Shown here piece by piece: positions 1-8,771 of a stretch of 58,633 nucleotides of DNA. How positions within the stretch are numbered: position 1 is the stretch's first letter; the number at the start of each line of letters is the position of its first letter. This stretch comes from Azonexus sp. (GTDB taxonomy: Bacteria > Pseudomonadota > Gammaproteobacteria > Burkholderiales > Rhodocyclaceae). The position numbers and the translations under genes are program-made. The notes beneath the pieces are model-generated. The model ran no database searches and was not told the origin of the DNA. It was given only the letters and a program-made list of their open reading frames with translations. The stretch spans positions 1 to 58,633 of the forward strand of contig JAUYEI010000116.1 in the NCBI GenBank assembly GCA_030691385.1, in the 5' to 3' direction.

Positions 1-53
1 GGCTATGATGAATCGGTTTATTCAATCCGAGTGCGGAGACCCTGGGGTCATGA

Positions 54-290
54 ACCTTGAAGCCTCAGTTGACCGCTTATCCAGCCTTGGCCAGCCGCCT
101 GAATACAGGCCTTTGCGCCTTCGAGGCGATTCACCCCTTGGCTGACAGCGCGACGTGGCCGCTGGCACGCCTGGTCGGGCGCCCGGCTTTGTCGCGCCTT
201 CTTGCAGGCATGGGCCTGCTGCGTCGTCGCTTGGCGCCGGCCATCCCGCCCAGGCGCACCATCTGCCACGGCCAACCGAGGTTTCAAGGT
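54..290 (+). repeat. 237 bp TNA-flanked inverted-repeat element, copy 1
   Basis: The ends are ACCTTGAAGCCTCAGTTG on the left and the matching inverse ending GAGGTTTCAAGGT on the right. The copy is flanked by TGA on both sides (51-53 and 291-293), which looks like a 3 bp TNA target duplication. The interior is GC-rich. One plus frame and two minus frames cross the whole element without a stop. No transposase is encoded, so it is a MITE-like passenger. It is the best preserved copy together with the one at 6844-7080. Confidence 0.85.
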
Positions 291-293
291 TGA

Positions 294-489
294 ATGAAAT
301 GCGCAAAGCCGGCCAGATTAGCGCCGAGTTGTTCAACGCCAGCGCCGGCTTCCTGATTTTCCCCTTCGACCTGCCCGGCGTGGCCGTGCTGATTTCCGCC
401 GGGCCGCGCATTGCGGCAGTGTGTAACCCGACCGCCCTCGGTGCTTGTATCGGTATCGCTGTGCGCACCGTCGGACATATACTCGCTGT
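294..489. other. Non-coding or unrecognised spacer
   Basis: About 200 bases between repeat copy 1 and the HdeA-like gene. A plus frame is open here with GC-rich third positions and ends at 493, but the roughly 65-residue product resembles no family I know. It may be the tail of a gene broken by the repeat. I see no terminator or RNA gene in it. Confidence 0.3.
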
Positions 490-843
490 ATGAACCGACC
501 AAAATTGACCCGCTTGATCCTGGCTGCCGGCGCCGGCCTGATGATGGCCAGCACCTCCGCTGCCTCCTTGAATCTGCTCGGCTTCGACGACATGTCCTGC
601 GCCGCATGGAGCAAGTCGAAGGACGATCCCGACCGGCGCGCCGCCTACGTCGTCTGGATCCGCGGCTTTCTGACCGGGCATAACTACGCGCTACCGAACC
701 AGCAGGTTTCCAGCTTTTCGAGTGGCACGCTGGAACTGAAACTGAACCAGTATTGCAGCCGGAATCCGACGGGCCAGATCAGCGATGCCGCGATGCGCAT
801 GAGCGACGAGCTTTCCGGGCGCAATCAGCCAATCAGAAGATAA
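490..843 (+). CDS. Small secreted HdeA/HdeB-like protein
   Basis: A 117-residue protein with a Sec-type signal peptide (MNRPK, then a hydrophobic stretch ending near ASTSAAS at about residue 22). The mature part has two cysteines (SCAAW and NQYCS), a central YVVWIRGF segment and an acidic/amphipathic tail. That spacing (Cys, W-I-x-G-F, Cys) recalls the periplasmic acid-stress proteins of the HdeA/HdeB type, which is a family-level guess. The ATG at 490 is chosen because it directly precedes the signal peptide; an ATG at 445 would add an untypical arginine-rich leader. The stop codon TAA (841-843) is the flank of repeat copy 2, so the native C-terminus may have been altered. Confidence 0.6.
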   Translation: MNRPKLTRLILAAGAGLMMASTSAASLNLLGFDDMSCAAWSKSKDDPDRRAAYVVWIRGFLTGHNYALPNQQVSSFSSGTLELKLNQYCSRNPTGQISDAAMRMSDELSGRNQPIRR

Positions 844-1080
844 TCCTTGAAACCTCAGCTAGACGCGGCTGATGGTTCGCCTGGGCGGGATGGCCGGCGC
901 GAAGCGAGGCCGCAGCAGGCTCATGCCGGCAAGGCGAAGCGACCAAGCCGGACGCCCGACCAGGCGTGCCAGCAGCCGCGTCGCGCGGTCAGCCAAGGGG
1001 TGAATCGCCTCGAAGGCGCAAAGGCCCGTATTCAGGCGGCTGGCCAAGGCTGGATGAGCGGTCAACTGAGGTTTCAAGGT
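844..1080 (-). repeat. 237 bp TNA-flanked element, copy 2 (inverted orientation)
   Basis: Same family as copy 1 but in the opposite orientation: starts CCTTGAAACCTCAGCTAG and ends CAACTGAGGTTTCAAGG. The left flank is TAA (841-843), which is also the stop codon of the preceding gene; the right flank is TCA (1081-1083). The flanks do not match, and the right side runs straight into an N-terminally truncated IS630 transposase, so sequence was lost or exchanged here. Confidence 0.82.
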
Positions 1081-1083
1081 TCA

Positions 1084-1721
1084 AGGTATCGCGCGACCCC
1101 AAGTTTGTGGAAAAGCTCGAGGACATCGTTGGCTTGTACATGTCGCCGCCCGCCCACGCGCTGGTGCTGTGTTGTGACGAGAAGAGCCAAGTGCAGGCAG
1201 TGGATCGCACGCAGCCAGGCCTGCCGCTCAAGAAGGGCCGCGCGGAAACAATGACGCACGACTACAAGCGCAACGGCACGACTACGCTGTTTGCCGCCAT
1301 GAATGTGCTCGACGGCACGCTGATCGGTCAGTGCCAGCAGCGCCATACCCATGTCGAATGGCTGAAATTCCTCAAACAAATTGACCGCGAAACACCCAAG
1401 GACAAGGCGTTGCACCTGATCGCGGACAACTGCGCCACGCACAAGCATCCTGTCGTGCGGAAATGGCTGACCAAGCATCCGCGCGTCATGATGCACTTCA
1501 CCCCGACATCGGCCTCGTGGCTCAACATGGTCGAGCGTTTCTTCCGTGACATCACAACCGAGCGGCTGCGTCGCGGCGTATTCACCAGCGTACCGGAATT
1601 GGTCAGCGCCATTGACGAGTACATCGCTCACCACAACAAAGACCCCAAGCCTTTCATCTGGACAAAGAGCGCTCGCGATATCTTGGAAAAAGTGATTCGC
1701 GCCAACAGTCGCCTACACTAG
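1084..1721 (+). pseudogene. IS630-family transposase, C-terminal DDE domain only
   Basis: The reading frame gives about 212 residues that match the catalytic half of IS630-type transposases: CCDEKSQ (first Asp), [12 protein letters not shown] (second Asp), then [16 protein letters not shown] (Glu). All three DDE residues and the [26 protein letters not shown] block are intact. The family is normally about 340-360 residues; the helix-turn-helix N-terminal part is missing. Similarity begins at about FKVSRDPKF, exactly where repeat copy 2 ends. The open frame continues upstream through the repeat, so a fused protein could in principle be made, but without its DNA-binding domain it should be inactive. 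No IS630 terminal repeats were seen. Confidence 0.9.
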
Positions 1722-1760
1722 CTGGAAAATGAAGTTGGCGCCGAGGCAACATCGATAAAC

Positions 1761-1782
1761 CGGGAGGCGGATCAGCCTCCCG
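1761..1782 (-). terminator. Hairpin downstream of the lysine-rich protein gene
   Basis: Perfect 8 bp stem CGGGAGGC / GCCTCCCG with a 6-base loop, 16 bases beyond the minus-strand stop codon at 1798. The T-run on the minus strand is weak, so this is a probable rather than certain terminator. Confidence 0.55.
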
Positions 1783-1797
1783 TCAGACCGAACATCC

Positions 1798-2370
1798 TTA
1801 TTTTTTCGGGCGGCCCGTCTTGATACGTTCAACCAGGCCAATCGCCTTGACGAGTTCAGCATCATCAAGCTTGGCCAGCACTACCACGGCGGCGCGCAAT
1901 ATTTCGCTCTTCTTCACTTCAACGCCGGCGACCAGTGCCCGTTGCTTGAGGGTTGCAAACAGCGCGTAGTCGGTTTCCGGAATGGTGAAGCTGTCACGGA
2001 CCAGCTTCGGCGGCTTCGGTGCTTGCTTCTTCACCTTGGCCACCTTTTCTGCTTTCTCTGCCTTCGGTGCTTCGGCAACTTTTTCCTTGGCGGCGGCGGG
2101 GGCCTTCTTTACCGGTTTGGCCGGAGCCTTCGGTGCCGGAGCCGGTTTTTCAGCAACGACTTTCTTGGCCGGCTTTGCAGCAACAGCCTTCTTTTCAATC
2201 TTGGGTTTGGCAGCCTCTTTTGCTACTGCAGCCGCAGTGGCAACTTGCTTCCTGGGTTCGGCGGACACCGTTTCGACGGTGACAGGTGCGATCTTTTCAA
2301 CGACAGGCGCTGCGACTTCGGCTGCTTTGACTTCATCCTTCGCGGGCTGGGCGGCGGTTTCCTTGCTCAT
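1798..2370 (-). CDS. Lys/Ala/Pro-rich histone-like protein with a C-terminal ribbon-helix-helix-like domain
   Basis: A 190-residue protein in two parts. Residues 1 to about 117 are almost only Ala, Lys, Pro, Glu and Val, with repeated AKPAKK and KAPA-type motifs like histone-H1-like bacterial proteins. Residues about 118-190 (starting KLVRDSFTIPETDY) look folded: a short strand, then two helices with KSEILRAAVVVLAKL, the pattern of a ribbon-helix-helix DNA-binding fold, ending GRPKK. I infer a basic nucleoid-associated or DNA-compacting protein. It is divergent from a ParA remnant across a 71 bp AT-rich gap, so it may once have been the DNA-binding partner of that ParA. Exact function is unknown. 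Confidence 0.7.
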   Translation of the reverse strand: MSKETAAQPAKDEVKAAEVAAPVVEKIAPVTVETVSAEPRKQVATAAAVAKEAAKPKIEKKAVAAKPAKKVVAEKPAPAPKAPAKPVKKAPAAAKEKVAEAPKAEKAEKVAKVKKQAPKPPKLVRDSFTIPETDYALFATLKQRALVAGVEVKKSEILRAAVVVLAKLDDAELVKAIGLVERIKTGRPKK

Positions 2371-2441
2371 TTTGCTCTCCTGAACGGGTGTGAAAGATAT
2401 AAACTATATAAACACTTTATACACTAAACAGAAGATAAGCA
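2371..2441. promoter_or_regulatory. AT-rich divergent promoter region
   Basis: A short, strikingly AT-rich gap (TATAAACTATATAAAC, then CTTTATACACTAAAC) in an otherwise GC-rich window, lying between the divergent histone-like and parA genes. It contains several TATAAA/TATACA-like hexamers that could serve as -10 elements in both directions. Exact start points cannot be assigned. Confidence 0.5.
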
Positions 2442-2733
2442 ATGCAGATGCGCAAAATCATGGTGGCCAACCCCAAAGGAGGGTGCGGCAAATCAACCCT
2501 GTCAATCCATATCGCCAGCTGGTTTGCCCAGCACGATGAGATTGTCTATTTGGGAGACCTCGACCGGCAGCAATCAAGCCGGCATTGGCTGGAGGCCCGA
2601 CCCGGCAAGCTTGCCCCCATTCGGCACTGGGAAATTTCGGATGAAGAATTCCAGCTGCCGCCCAAAAACTGCAATTTCGCCATTCTCGACACCCCTGCCG
2701 GCTTGCATGGAAAACGCCTGAAAGAGGCGTTGA
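2442..2733 (+). pseudogene. ParA/MinD-type ATPase, truncated by repeat copy 3
   Basis: The first 97 residues of a ParA-family ATPase: deviant Walker A NPKGGCGKST at about residues 10-19, the switch segment GDLDRQQSS, and Walker B-like FAILDTPAG near residue 83. Small ParA proteins are about 200-260 residues; here the frame runs from KEAL straight into the repeat and stops at 2825. The second half is not found on the far side of the repeat, so this is a truncation with loss, not a simple insertion. ATP binding might survive but dimerisation and DNA binding should not. Confidence 0.88.
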
Positions 2734-2994
2734 ACCTTGAAACCTCAGTTGACCGCTTATCCATGTCTGGTCTGCCGCGTGAATACGGGCTCCCCTGCCT
2801 TCGAGGCCCTTCACCCGTTGGCTGATAGCGCTACGCGGCCACTGGCACGTCTGGTCGGGCGTCCGGTTGCCGGCATGAGCCTGCTGCGTCCGCAATGGAT
2901 ACCGATCCCTGCTGCGCAGGGGCCATATCGTCGCTTCGCGCCGGACATCCCGCCCAGGCGCACCATCAGCCGCGCCCAGCTAAGGTTGCAAGGT
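2734..2994 (+). repeat. TNA-flanked element, copy 3 (variant, 261 bp)
   Basis: Longer variant of the family. The first about 50 bp differ from copies 1, 4 and 5 (TCCATGTCTGGTCTGCCGCG instead of the TCCAGCCTTGG type). The centre lacks the GCTTTGTCGCTCC segment and carries an extra stretch around 2891-2932. Flanks are TGA (2731-2733) and TCA (2995-2997), not matching. It has acquired a stop at 2823-2825 in the frame that is open in other copies. Confidence 0.8.
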
Positions 2995-3028
2995 TCAAAG
3001 TTTAATGTAAGCGGTTTGGCGGAACATG

Positions 3029-4090
3029 CTACTGGATCCGGCGCGTCGTCAGGAACAGGAAGGGCAGGGTCAGGAAGGGCCATAGGGTAGCGACCAGGCG
3101 CGTCAGGCCATTGAAGTTGAGAAAGTGCCCCTGCCGCCAGACGGCCAGCGCCGCTTCCGAATAGGGGTTGGGCGGTGCCATGTTGACCAGCACTGTCCCC
3201 GCCATCAGTGCCAGCACGGCGATCATCAGGCGCGGCGTTGCCGGCAGGGCGAGGGCGACGGCAAGAATGCCGCCCGCGACGACCAGTCCGAGCCTGGCGC
3301 CCGGCGTCAGCCAGGCCAGCGAATCGGCCGGGCTGACCAGAACGGCGGCGGCGACGGTGCTGATGACCAGACAGAGGAACAGGAAGATCGGTACGATGAG
3401 GTAGGCGAAAAGCAGCCGTGCACACAGCATGCGGACGATCAGACCGACGGCGACCGCATTGAAGGCGGTGATGCTGGCCTCGATCATGACGAAGCTTTCG
3501 GCGGCGAAGGGAACGGCGCCGGTCAGCCCGAAAATCTGTCGCAAATCGCCGGCGCCAAAGAGCAGCGTTTCCGGCGAGAGCGGCACGAGTAGCCACAGGC
3601 CAAGCAGTGTCAGGCCGAGTTCGGCATGCGGAATGGGGGCGATCAGCCGGTGTTCGAGTGCGACGATGCGGGCAAAGACGCGCGGCCCGACGTGTTGCGC
3701 CCACAGCGCGCCGAGCAGTCCGCCCAGCGTGTTGCAGGCGAGGTCGAGATTGGATGGGACGCGCGAGGGCAACCAGGTCTGCAGTGTTTCGAGACCGAAA
3801 CTGACGCTGCCGGTGAGCAGCACGGCGAGGATCGGGGCGGTGAAGCGCCAGGGCAGGCTGCTCAGGGCCAGCGTCAAAAAGAAGCCCAGGGGCAGGTACA
3901 CTGCGATATTGGCCGCCAGGTCGAAGACCGTCCAGTAGCGCGGCCAGCCGCCTTCAAGGAAGGCAATCGGCGACACGCCGGTATCGCGCCAGCCGGAAAA
4001 CGGATGCAGGCTGCCGTACACGACCAGCCCGAACCAGGCAAGCGCCAGGTAGCGGGAAAGCAGGATGGGGCCACGACCGTGATGTGCCAT
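3029..4090 (-). CDS. VanZ-family membrane protein
   Basis: A 353-residue integral membrane protein with about nine or ten hydrophobic segments. The N-terminal half has VanZ-like features: YGSLHPFSGWRD near residue 25, DLAANIAVYLPLGFF near 57-71, ETLQTWLPSRVPSNLDLACNTLGGLLGA near 103-130. The C-terminal half is a further set of membrane spans found in longer VanZ relatives, often near polysaccharide genes. VanZ was named for teicoplanin resistance, but the role of chromosomal homologues is unknown. Start is the ATG at 4090; the gene ends 34 bp beyond repeat copy 3. Confidence 0.8.
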   Translation of the reverse strand: MAHHGRGPILLSRYLALAWFGLVVYGSLHPFSGWRDTGVSPIAFLEGGWPRYWTVFDLAANIAVYLPLGFFLTLALSSLPWRFTAPILAVLLTGSVSFGLETLQTWLPSRVPSNLDLACNTLGGLLGALWAQHVGPRVFARIVALEHRLIAPIPHAELGLTLLGLWLLVPLSPETLLFGAGDLRQIFGLTGAVPFAAESFVMIEASITAFNAVAVGLIVRMLCARLLFAYLIVPIFLFLCLVISTVAAAVLVSPADSLAWLTPGARLGLVVAGGILAVALALPATPRLMIAVLALMAGTVLVNMAPPNPYSEAALAVWRQGHFLNFNGLTRLVATLWPFLTLPFLFLTTRRIQ

Positions 4091-4213
4091 GGCCTGATTT
4101 TAGGGGCGATTGGCCGGCCCGTCAGCCCTTATGTGTCGTAACAATGATGCCGGCGTAGCGGATTTTGGGGTGACGGTTTGCCACACTGCCAGATAAGTCC
4201 TGAGCGTCCGGCG

Positions 4214-4376
4214 TTAGGGTTCGTAAGGAAATAACCTGGATATTTGGCCGCTGGATCGGGAGGCGATGCAAGGCGCGGAGCGCGCCGTGTAGCCAGCCAC
4301 ACAAGCGATTCGCAACGCCGCAGCGCGCCCGAGCCCAGCGAACCAAATAATCCAGGTTATTGACGAACGAGCCCTT
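4214..4376. repeat. Long imperfect inverted-repeat element
   Basis: The left arm AATAACCTGGATATTTGG (4230-4247) pairs with the right arm CCAAATAATCCAGGTTATT (4343-4361) with a single bulge. The pairing extends inwards (CGCTGG/CCAGCG) and outwards (TTAGGGTTCGT/ACGAAC...CCCTTA). The centre has a GCGCGGAGCGCGCC palindrome. It sits between the stop of the symporter and the VanZ start, ending at the symporter's own stop codon. It could be a second MITE family or a terminator-like fold. No second copy was seen in the window. Confidence 0.65.
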
Positions 4377-5916
4377 AGTGATGGTGCGGATGTTCGGTGG
4401 TGTGGTGGGTTTCCGCCGCCGCCCGATGGTGCAGGGCTTCGTGGATGTTCTCGTGCGGCAGTGGGTGGCCGAGCCATTGCGGCAGCAGCGAGCCGGCGAT
4501 CATACCGAGAATGCTGACGCCCAGCCCGATGAGCTGCGGCGGAACGAGCTGCCCGGCGCTGGCCAGCGCGTAGGTGTATTCGCCGCCGCTGTGCCCCGCC
4601 GTGCTGACCAGCACTTCGACCAGAATCCACGACGACAAGCCGCCGATGATGGCGGCCAGCGCGCCCTGCGTCGTCGCCCGCTTCCAGAAAGCGCCGAAGA
4701 AGAGCGGCACGAAGGCGCCAGCCAGGGTGATCTTGTAGGCGTTTTCGACCATCTTGAAAATGCTGGCGTTGGAATACAACGCGAAGCCAAGGACGATGCC
4801 GGCAAAGACGACGATGGTGCCGCGCATGACACGCAGGAGCTGATGGTCGCCCATATGCGGGTAGAAGCCGCGCACGATGTTTTCCGAGAAAGCGACGGAA
4901 GGCGCCAGCAAGGTGGCCGATGAGCAGCTCATGATGGCTGACAGCACGGCGCCGAAAAAGATGGCCTGGGCGAAGACCGGGGTGTGATTGAGGACCAGGG
5001 TGGGCAGGACAAGTTGCGAGTCGGTCTGCAGCAGGCCGTTGAACAGCACGGGGTCGATCAGCGTCGCCGAGTAGGCGATGAACATCGGCACGAAGGTGAA
5101 GCAGAAATAGATCAAGGCGCCGATGATCGAGCCCCATAGCGCGATGCTCTGGGTCTTGGCCGAGGTGATGCGCTGGAAGACGTCCTGCTGCGGGATAGAG
5201 CCGAGCATCATGGTGATCCAGGCACCGAGGAAGGTCAGCCACAGCCATGGGTCAGGCGGCGGAAAGAAATCAAGTTTGCCGGCCGCCGAGGCGTGATTGA
5301 TGACCAGTTCGACGCCGCCGGTCAGGCCCGAAACGACATAGCCGATGTACAGCATGCCAGCCATGATGACGCCCATCTGGACAAAATCGAGGATGGCCAC
5401 CGAGAGCATGCCGCCGAGGGTCGTGTAGGTGAGCACGATGAGCGAGCCGAGGATCATGCCGGCCGGCTGGCTGACGTAGCCGTTGGTGACGACATTGAAG
5501 ACCAGTCCGAGCGCCTTGATCTGGGCCGAGACCCAGCCGAGGTAGGAGGCGACGATGCACAGCGTGGTGAGCACCTCGACCGTGCGGTTGTAGCGCAGCC
5601 GGAAGTAGTCGCCAAGGGTCAGGATATTGAGTTTGTAGAGCTTCCGGGAGAAGAAGACGCCGGCGATGATGAGGCACATCGACGAGCCAAAGGGGTCGGC
5701 GACAACGCCGGTCAGGCCTTCCTTGACGAAAGTGGCGGAGACGCCGAACACCGCTTCGGCACCAAACCAGGTGGCGAACACGGTGGCGGTGACGACCGGC
5801 AGCGGCAGATGGCGGCCAGCCACGGCGAAATCCTTGGCACTATGGACGCGGGTGGCGGCAAACAGGCCGATGCCGATGGAAACGAGCAGGTAAATAACAA
5901 CGAACCAGATCAGCAT
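4375..5916 (-). CDS. Sodium:solute symporter (SSS family)
   Basis: A 513-residue transporter with about thirteen hydrophobic segments, matching the SSS (PutP/SglT) family in length and layout. The N-terminal FAVAGRHLPLP with the following TWFGAEAVFG segment corresponds to the family's substrate- and sodium-site helix; GAWITMMLGSIPQQDVFQRI around residue 230 is another typical SSS stretch. It imports a small solute with sodium; the substrate cannot be told from sequence. The C-terminal tail is unusually histidine-rich (HHTTEHPHHH), which could bind metal. It starts at ATG 5916 and has its own upstream gap of about 70 bp. Confidence 0.85.
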   Translation of the reverse strand: MLIWFVVIYLLVSIGIGLFAATRVHSAKDFAVAGRHLPLPVVTATVFATWFGAEAVFGVSATFVKEGLTGVVADPFGSSMCLIIAGVFFSRKLYKLNILTLGDYFRLRYNRTVEVLTTLCIVASYLGWVSAQIKALGLVFNVVTNGYVSQPAGMILGSLIVLTYTTLGGMLSVAILDFVQMGVIMAGMLYIGYVVSGLTGGVELVINHASAAGKLDFFPPPDPWLWLTFLGAWITMMLGSIPQQDVFQRITSAKTQSIALWGSIIGALIYFCFTFVPMFIAYSATLIDPVLFNGLLQTDSQLVLPTLVLNHTPVFAQAIFFGAVLSAIMSCSSATLLAPSVAFSENIVRGFYPHMGDHQLLRVMRGTIVVFAGIVLGFALYSNASIFKMVENAYKITLAGAFVPLFFGAFWKRATTQGALAAIIGGLSSWILVEVLVSTAGHSGGEYTYALASAGQLVPPQLIGLGVSILGMIAGSLLPQWLGHPLPHENIHEALHHRAAAETHHTTEHPHHH

Positions 5917-5989
5917 GATCGCGTGGTCGACCGGGGCAAGAGGTTGAAAACGCTGAAATTATACGGTCTCGTTGTGCGGTTTCGCAGCG

Positions 5990-6643
5990 TCAATACGGGG
6001 CGTCGGAATGAAATTGGATGGCTGCTGCGGTCAACGGGTGAAAAAGGCCCAAGTCTGTGGCGTGCAGCAACAGTCGATCAGCCAGCGCAGTCGTCGCGGC
6101 GCCATAGAGGTCGTCGCCGAGAATCGGGTGGCCGAGCGAGGCCATATGCACGCGCAACTGGTGCGAGCGACCGGTCACCGGCGCCAGTTCGAGGCGCGTC
6201 GTATCGGCGGCTGGATCGCGGCTGACGACGCGAAAACGGGTCAGCGACGGCTTGCCGATGTCGAAATCCACCTTTTGCCGGGGGCGATTCGGCCAGTCGC
6301 AGATCAGCGGCAGTTCAACCTCGCCGCTATCCTCAGCCATCAGCCCATGGACGACGGCGACGTAACGCTTGTCGATCTGGCGTTCGCGGAAAAAGCGCGA
6401 AAGCAGTCGATGCATTTCTGCACCGCGCGCCAGGACCAGCAGGCCGGAGGTCGACATGTCGAGACGATGGGCGATCAGCGCATCGGGAAACCTGGCCTGA
6501 ACGCGCGAGGCCAGGCAGTCGTCCATGCCCTCCCCGCGCCCAGGGACGGAGAGCAGTCCGGCCGGCTTGTCCACGACGATGATTTCGTTATCAACATAAA
6601 TGACGGAAAGACCATTGTCGGGTGGCGGCAAATAGGCAGTCAA
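5990..6643 (-). CDS. rluA: RluA-type pseudouridine synthase
   Basis: This enzyme converts uridine to pseudouridine in 23S rRNA (746) and some tRNAs (32). The catalytic motif HRLDMSTSGLL carries the active Asp. The RluA-specific stretches LPLICDWPNRPRQKV, GKPSLTRF and PVTGRSHQLRVHMASLGHPILGD are all present. Starting at the TTG at 6643 gives 217 residues, matching E. coli RluA (219). That TTG overlaps the stop of the upstream small gene (TTGA), which suggests translational coupling. An upstream GTG-type start at 6769 would give 259 residues but would overlap the small secreted-protein gene in another frame, so it is less likely. Confidence 0.88.
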   Translation of the reverse strand: MTAYLPPPDNGLSVIYVDNEIIVVDKPAGLLSVPGRGEGMDDCLASRVQARFPDALIAHRLDMSTSGLLVLARGAEMHRLLSRFFRERQIDKRYVAVVHGLMAEDSGEVELPLICDWPNRPRQKVDFDIGKPSLTRFRVVSRDPAADTTRLELAPVTGRSHQLRVHMASLGHPILGDDLYGAATTALADRLLLHATDLGLFHPLTAAAIQFHSDAPY

Positions 6644-7116
6644 AATGGTTTCACCCGGACGCTGCAAGCGCTGTCCCTGAACGCCGTGGGTTCGCGAAAC
6701 CAGCCGGAACCAGGTGAAGTCTGCGCGCAGACGCGGTGATCGGTCAACTTGCTCGCCCACCAGTACCACGGGGCCGGCTTGGCCCAGATAGTGGGTGCCA
6801 GAACAGCCAGCCAGACACCGAGCAGCAGTTTCCTGAGCCTTGAACCTTGAAACCTCAGTTGACCGCTCATCCAGCCTTGGTCAGCCGCCTGAATACAGGC
6901 CTTTGCGCCTTCGAGTCCATTCACCCCTTGGCTGACAGCGCGACGTGGCCGCTGGCACGCCTGGTCGGGCGCCCGGCTTTGTCGCTCCTTCTTGCAGGCA
7001 TGAGCCTGCTGCGTCGTCGCTGCGCGCCGGCCATCCCGCCCAGGCGCACCATCTGCCACGTCCAACGGAGGTTTCAAGGTTGATTCAAATGCAGAATTTT
7101 CTTGCCAAGCAGCCAT
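6640..7116 (-). pseudogene. Small exported protein gene carrying an in-frame repeat insertion
   Basis: Downstream of repeat copy 4 the frame encodes a signal peptide (RKLLLGVWLAVLAPTIWA) and a short mature part rich in Trp with two Cys (APWYWW, RVCAQTSPG, FRDSACS). Upstream of the repeat the same frame starts at ATG 7116 with MAAWQENSAFES. Removing the 237 bp repeat plus one TGA duplication joins AFES directly to RLRKLLL, giving a 78-residue protein. With the insertion the frame stays open and predicts 158 residues, but the signal peptide is moved about 90 residues inwards and probably no longer works. The stop overlaps the rluA start. The function of the family is unknown; whether ATG 7116 was the original start is inferred. 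Confidence 0.6.
6844..7080 (+). repeat. 237 bp TNA-flanked element, copy 4 (in-frame insertion)
   Basis: Ends ACCTTGAAACCTCAGTTG and AACGGAGGTTTCAAGGT, flanked by TGA on both sides (6841-6843 and 7081-7083). It is the clearest insertion because both flanks belong to one reading frame. It has no stop in that frame. Confidence 0.88.
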
Positions 7117-7126
7117 GGTGAATGTA

Positions 7127-7142
7127 CTGTATTTATACACAG
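7127..7142. promoter_or_regulatory. LexA (SOS) box
   Basis: CTGTATTTATACACAG, a 16-mer with the CTGT-N8-ACAG form and AT-rich centre of the proteobacterial LexA operator. It lies 177 bp before the recA start and only 11 bp before the ATG of the divergent small exported-protein gene. It probably controls recA and possibly the divergent small protein-rluA transcript. Confidence 0.82.
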
Positions 7143-7318
7143 TGCTTAAGTGAGGACGGAGCGGGCTGGGAATATACCTCGTCTGTTCCGTGTAATCAGT
7201 AAAATTGACGGCTGCCGATAGCCTATCCGGAACAATCAGCCTGTCGACCAAACGCAGCAATTTCTATTCCATCTTTGGCCCCTGTGCCATAATCCGCTCA
7301 AATTTCCGAGGTAATACC

Positions 7319-8339
<1,021 letters not shown>

Positions 8340-8347
<8 letters not shown>

Positions 8348-8771
8348 TTTGCGCGTCCGCGCCCTGCAACTGCTGACCCGGCGTGACTACAGCCGGGCCG
8401 GCTTGCAGGCCAAGCTCGCCCCGCATGCCGAATCGGCAGAGGAGCTATCGGGAGTGCTCGATACCCTGCAGGCCGAACGCCTGCTCTCGGACTGCCGCTA
8501 CGCTACCCAACGGGTTGCCGTGCGGGGAAGACGTTACGGCGATGCGCGACTGCGCCAGGAGTTGCGCCAGCAAGGCGTCAGCGACGCCGACATCGCCACG
8601 GCGCTGCCTGAAGCCGGTGATGAAACCGAGCGCTGCCGGGCCATTTGGGCCAAGAAATTCGGTCGACCGCCGGAAACGGCCGAAGAGCGTGGCAAACAGA
8701 TGCGTTTCCTGCAATATCGTGGTTTTTCCAACGATGCCATTCGCCGGGCCATGCAGGGAGTGGAAGAATGA
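8340..8771 (+). CDS. recX: Regulatory protein RecX
   Basis: A 143-residue RecX, which binds RecA filaments and limits their activity. The three-helix repeats are visible ([65 protein letters not shown]). It overlaps recA by 8 bp at its start and overlaps the next gene by ATGA at its end, so recA-recX-lptB are tightly coupled. Confidence 0.95.

Noticed and set aside
57..293. Small proteins of about 78 residues predicted from each repeat copy (MKPQLTAYPAL and MKPRLAVADGA types)
   Set aside because: No ribosome-binding sites, frames shift between copies, and the same DNA is open on both strands, so they are a property of the repeat and not genes.
844..1721. IS630 transposase as the mover of the 237 bp elements
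   Set aside because: IS630 elements insert at TA; the repeat flanks are TNA and the end sequences differ. The IS630 fragment is a bystander cut by copy 2.
2371..2441. A plasmid or chromosome replication origin at the parA locus
   Set aside because: AT-rich, but only 71 bp, without iterons, DnaA boxes or a Rep gene.
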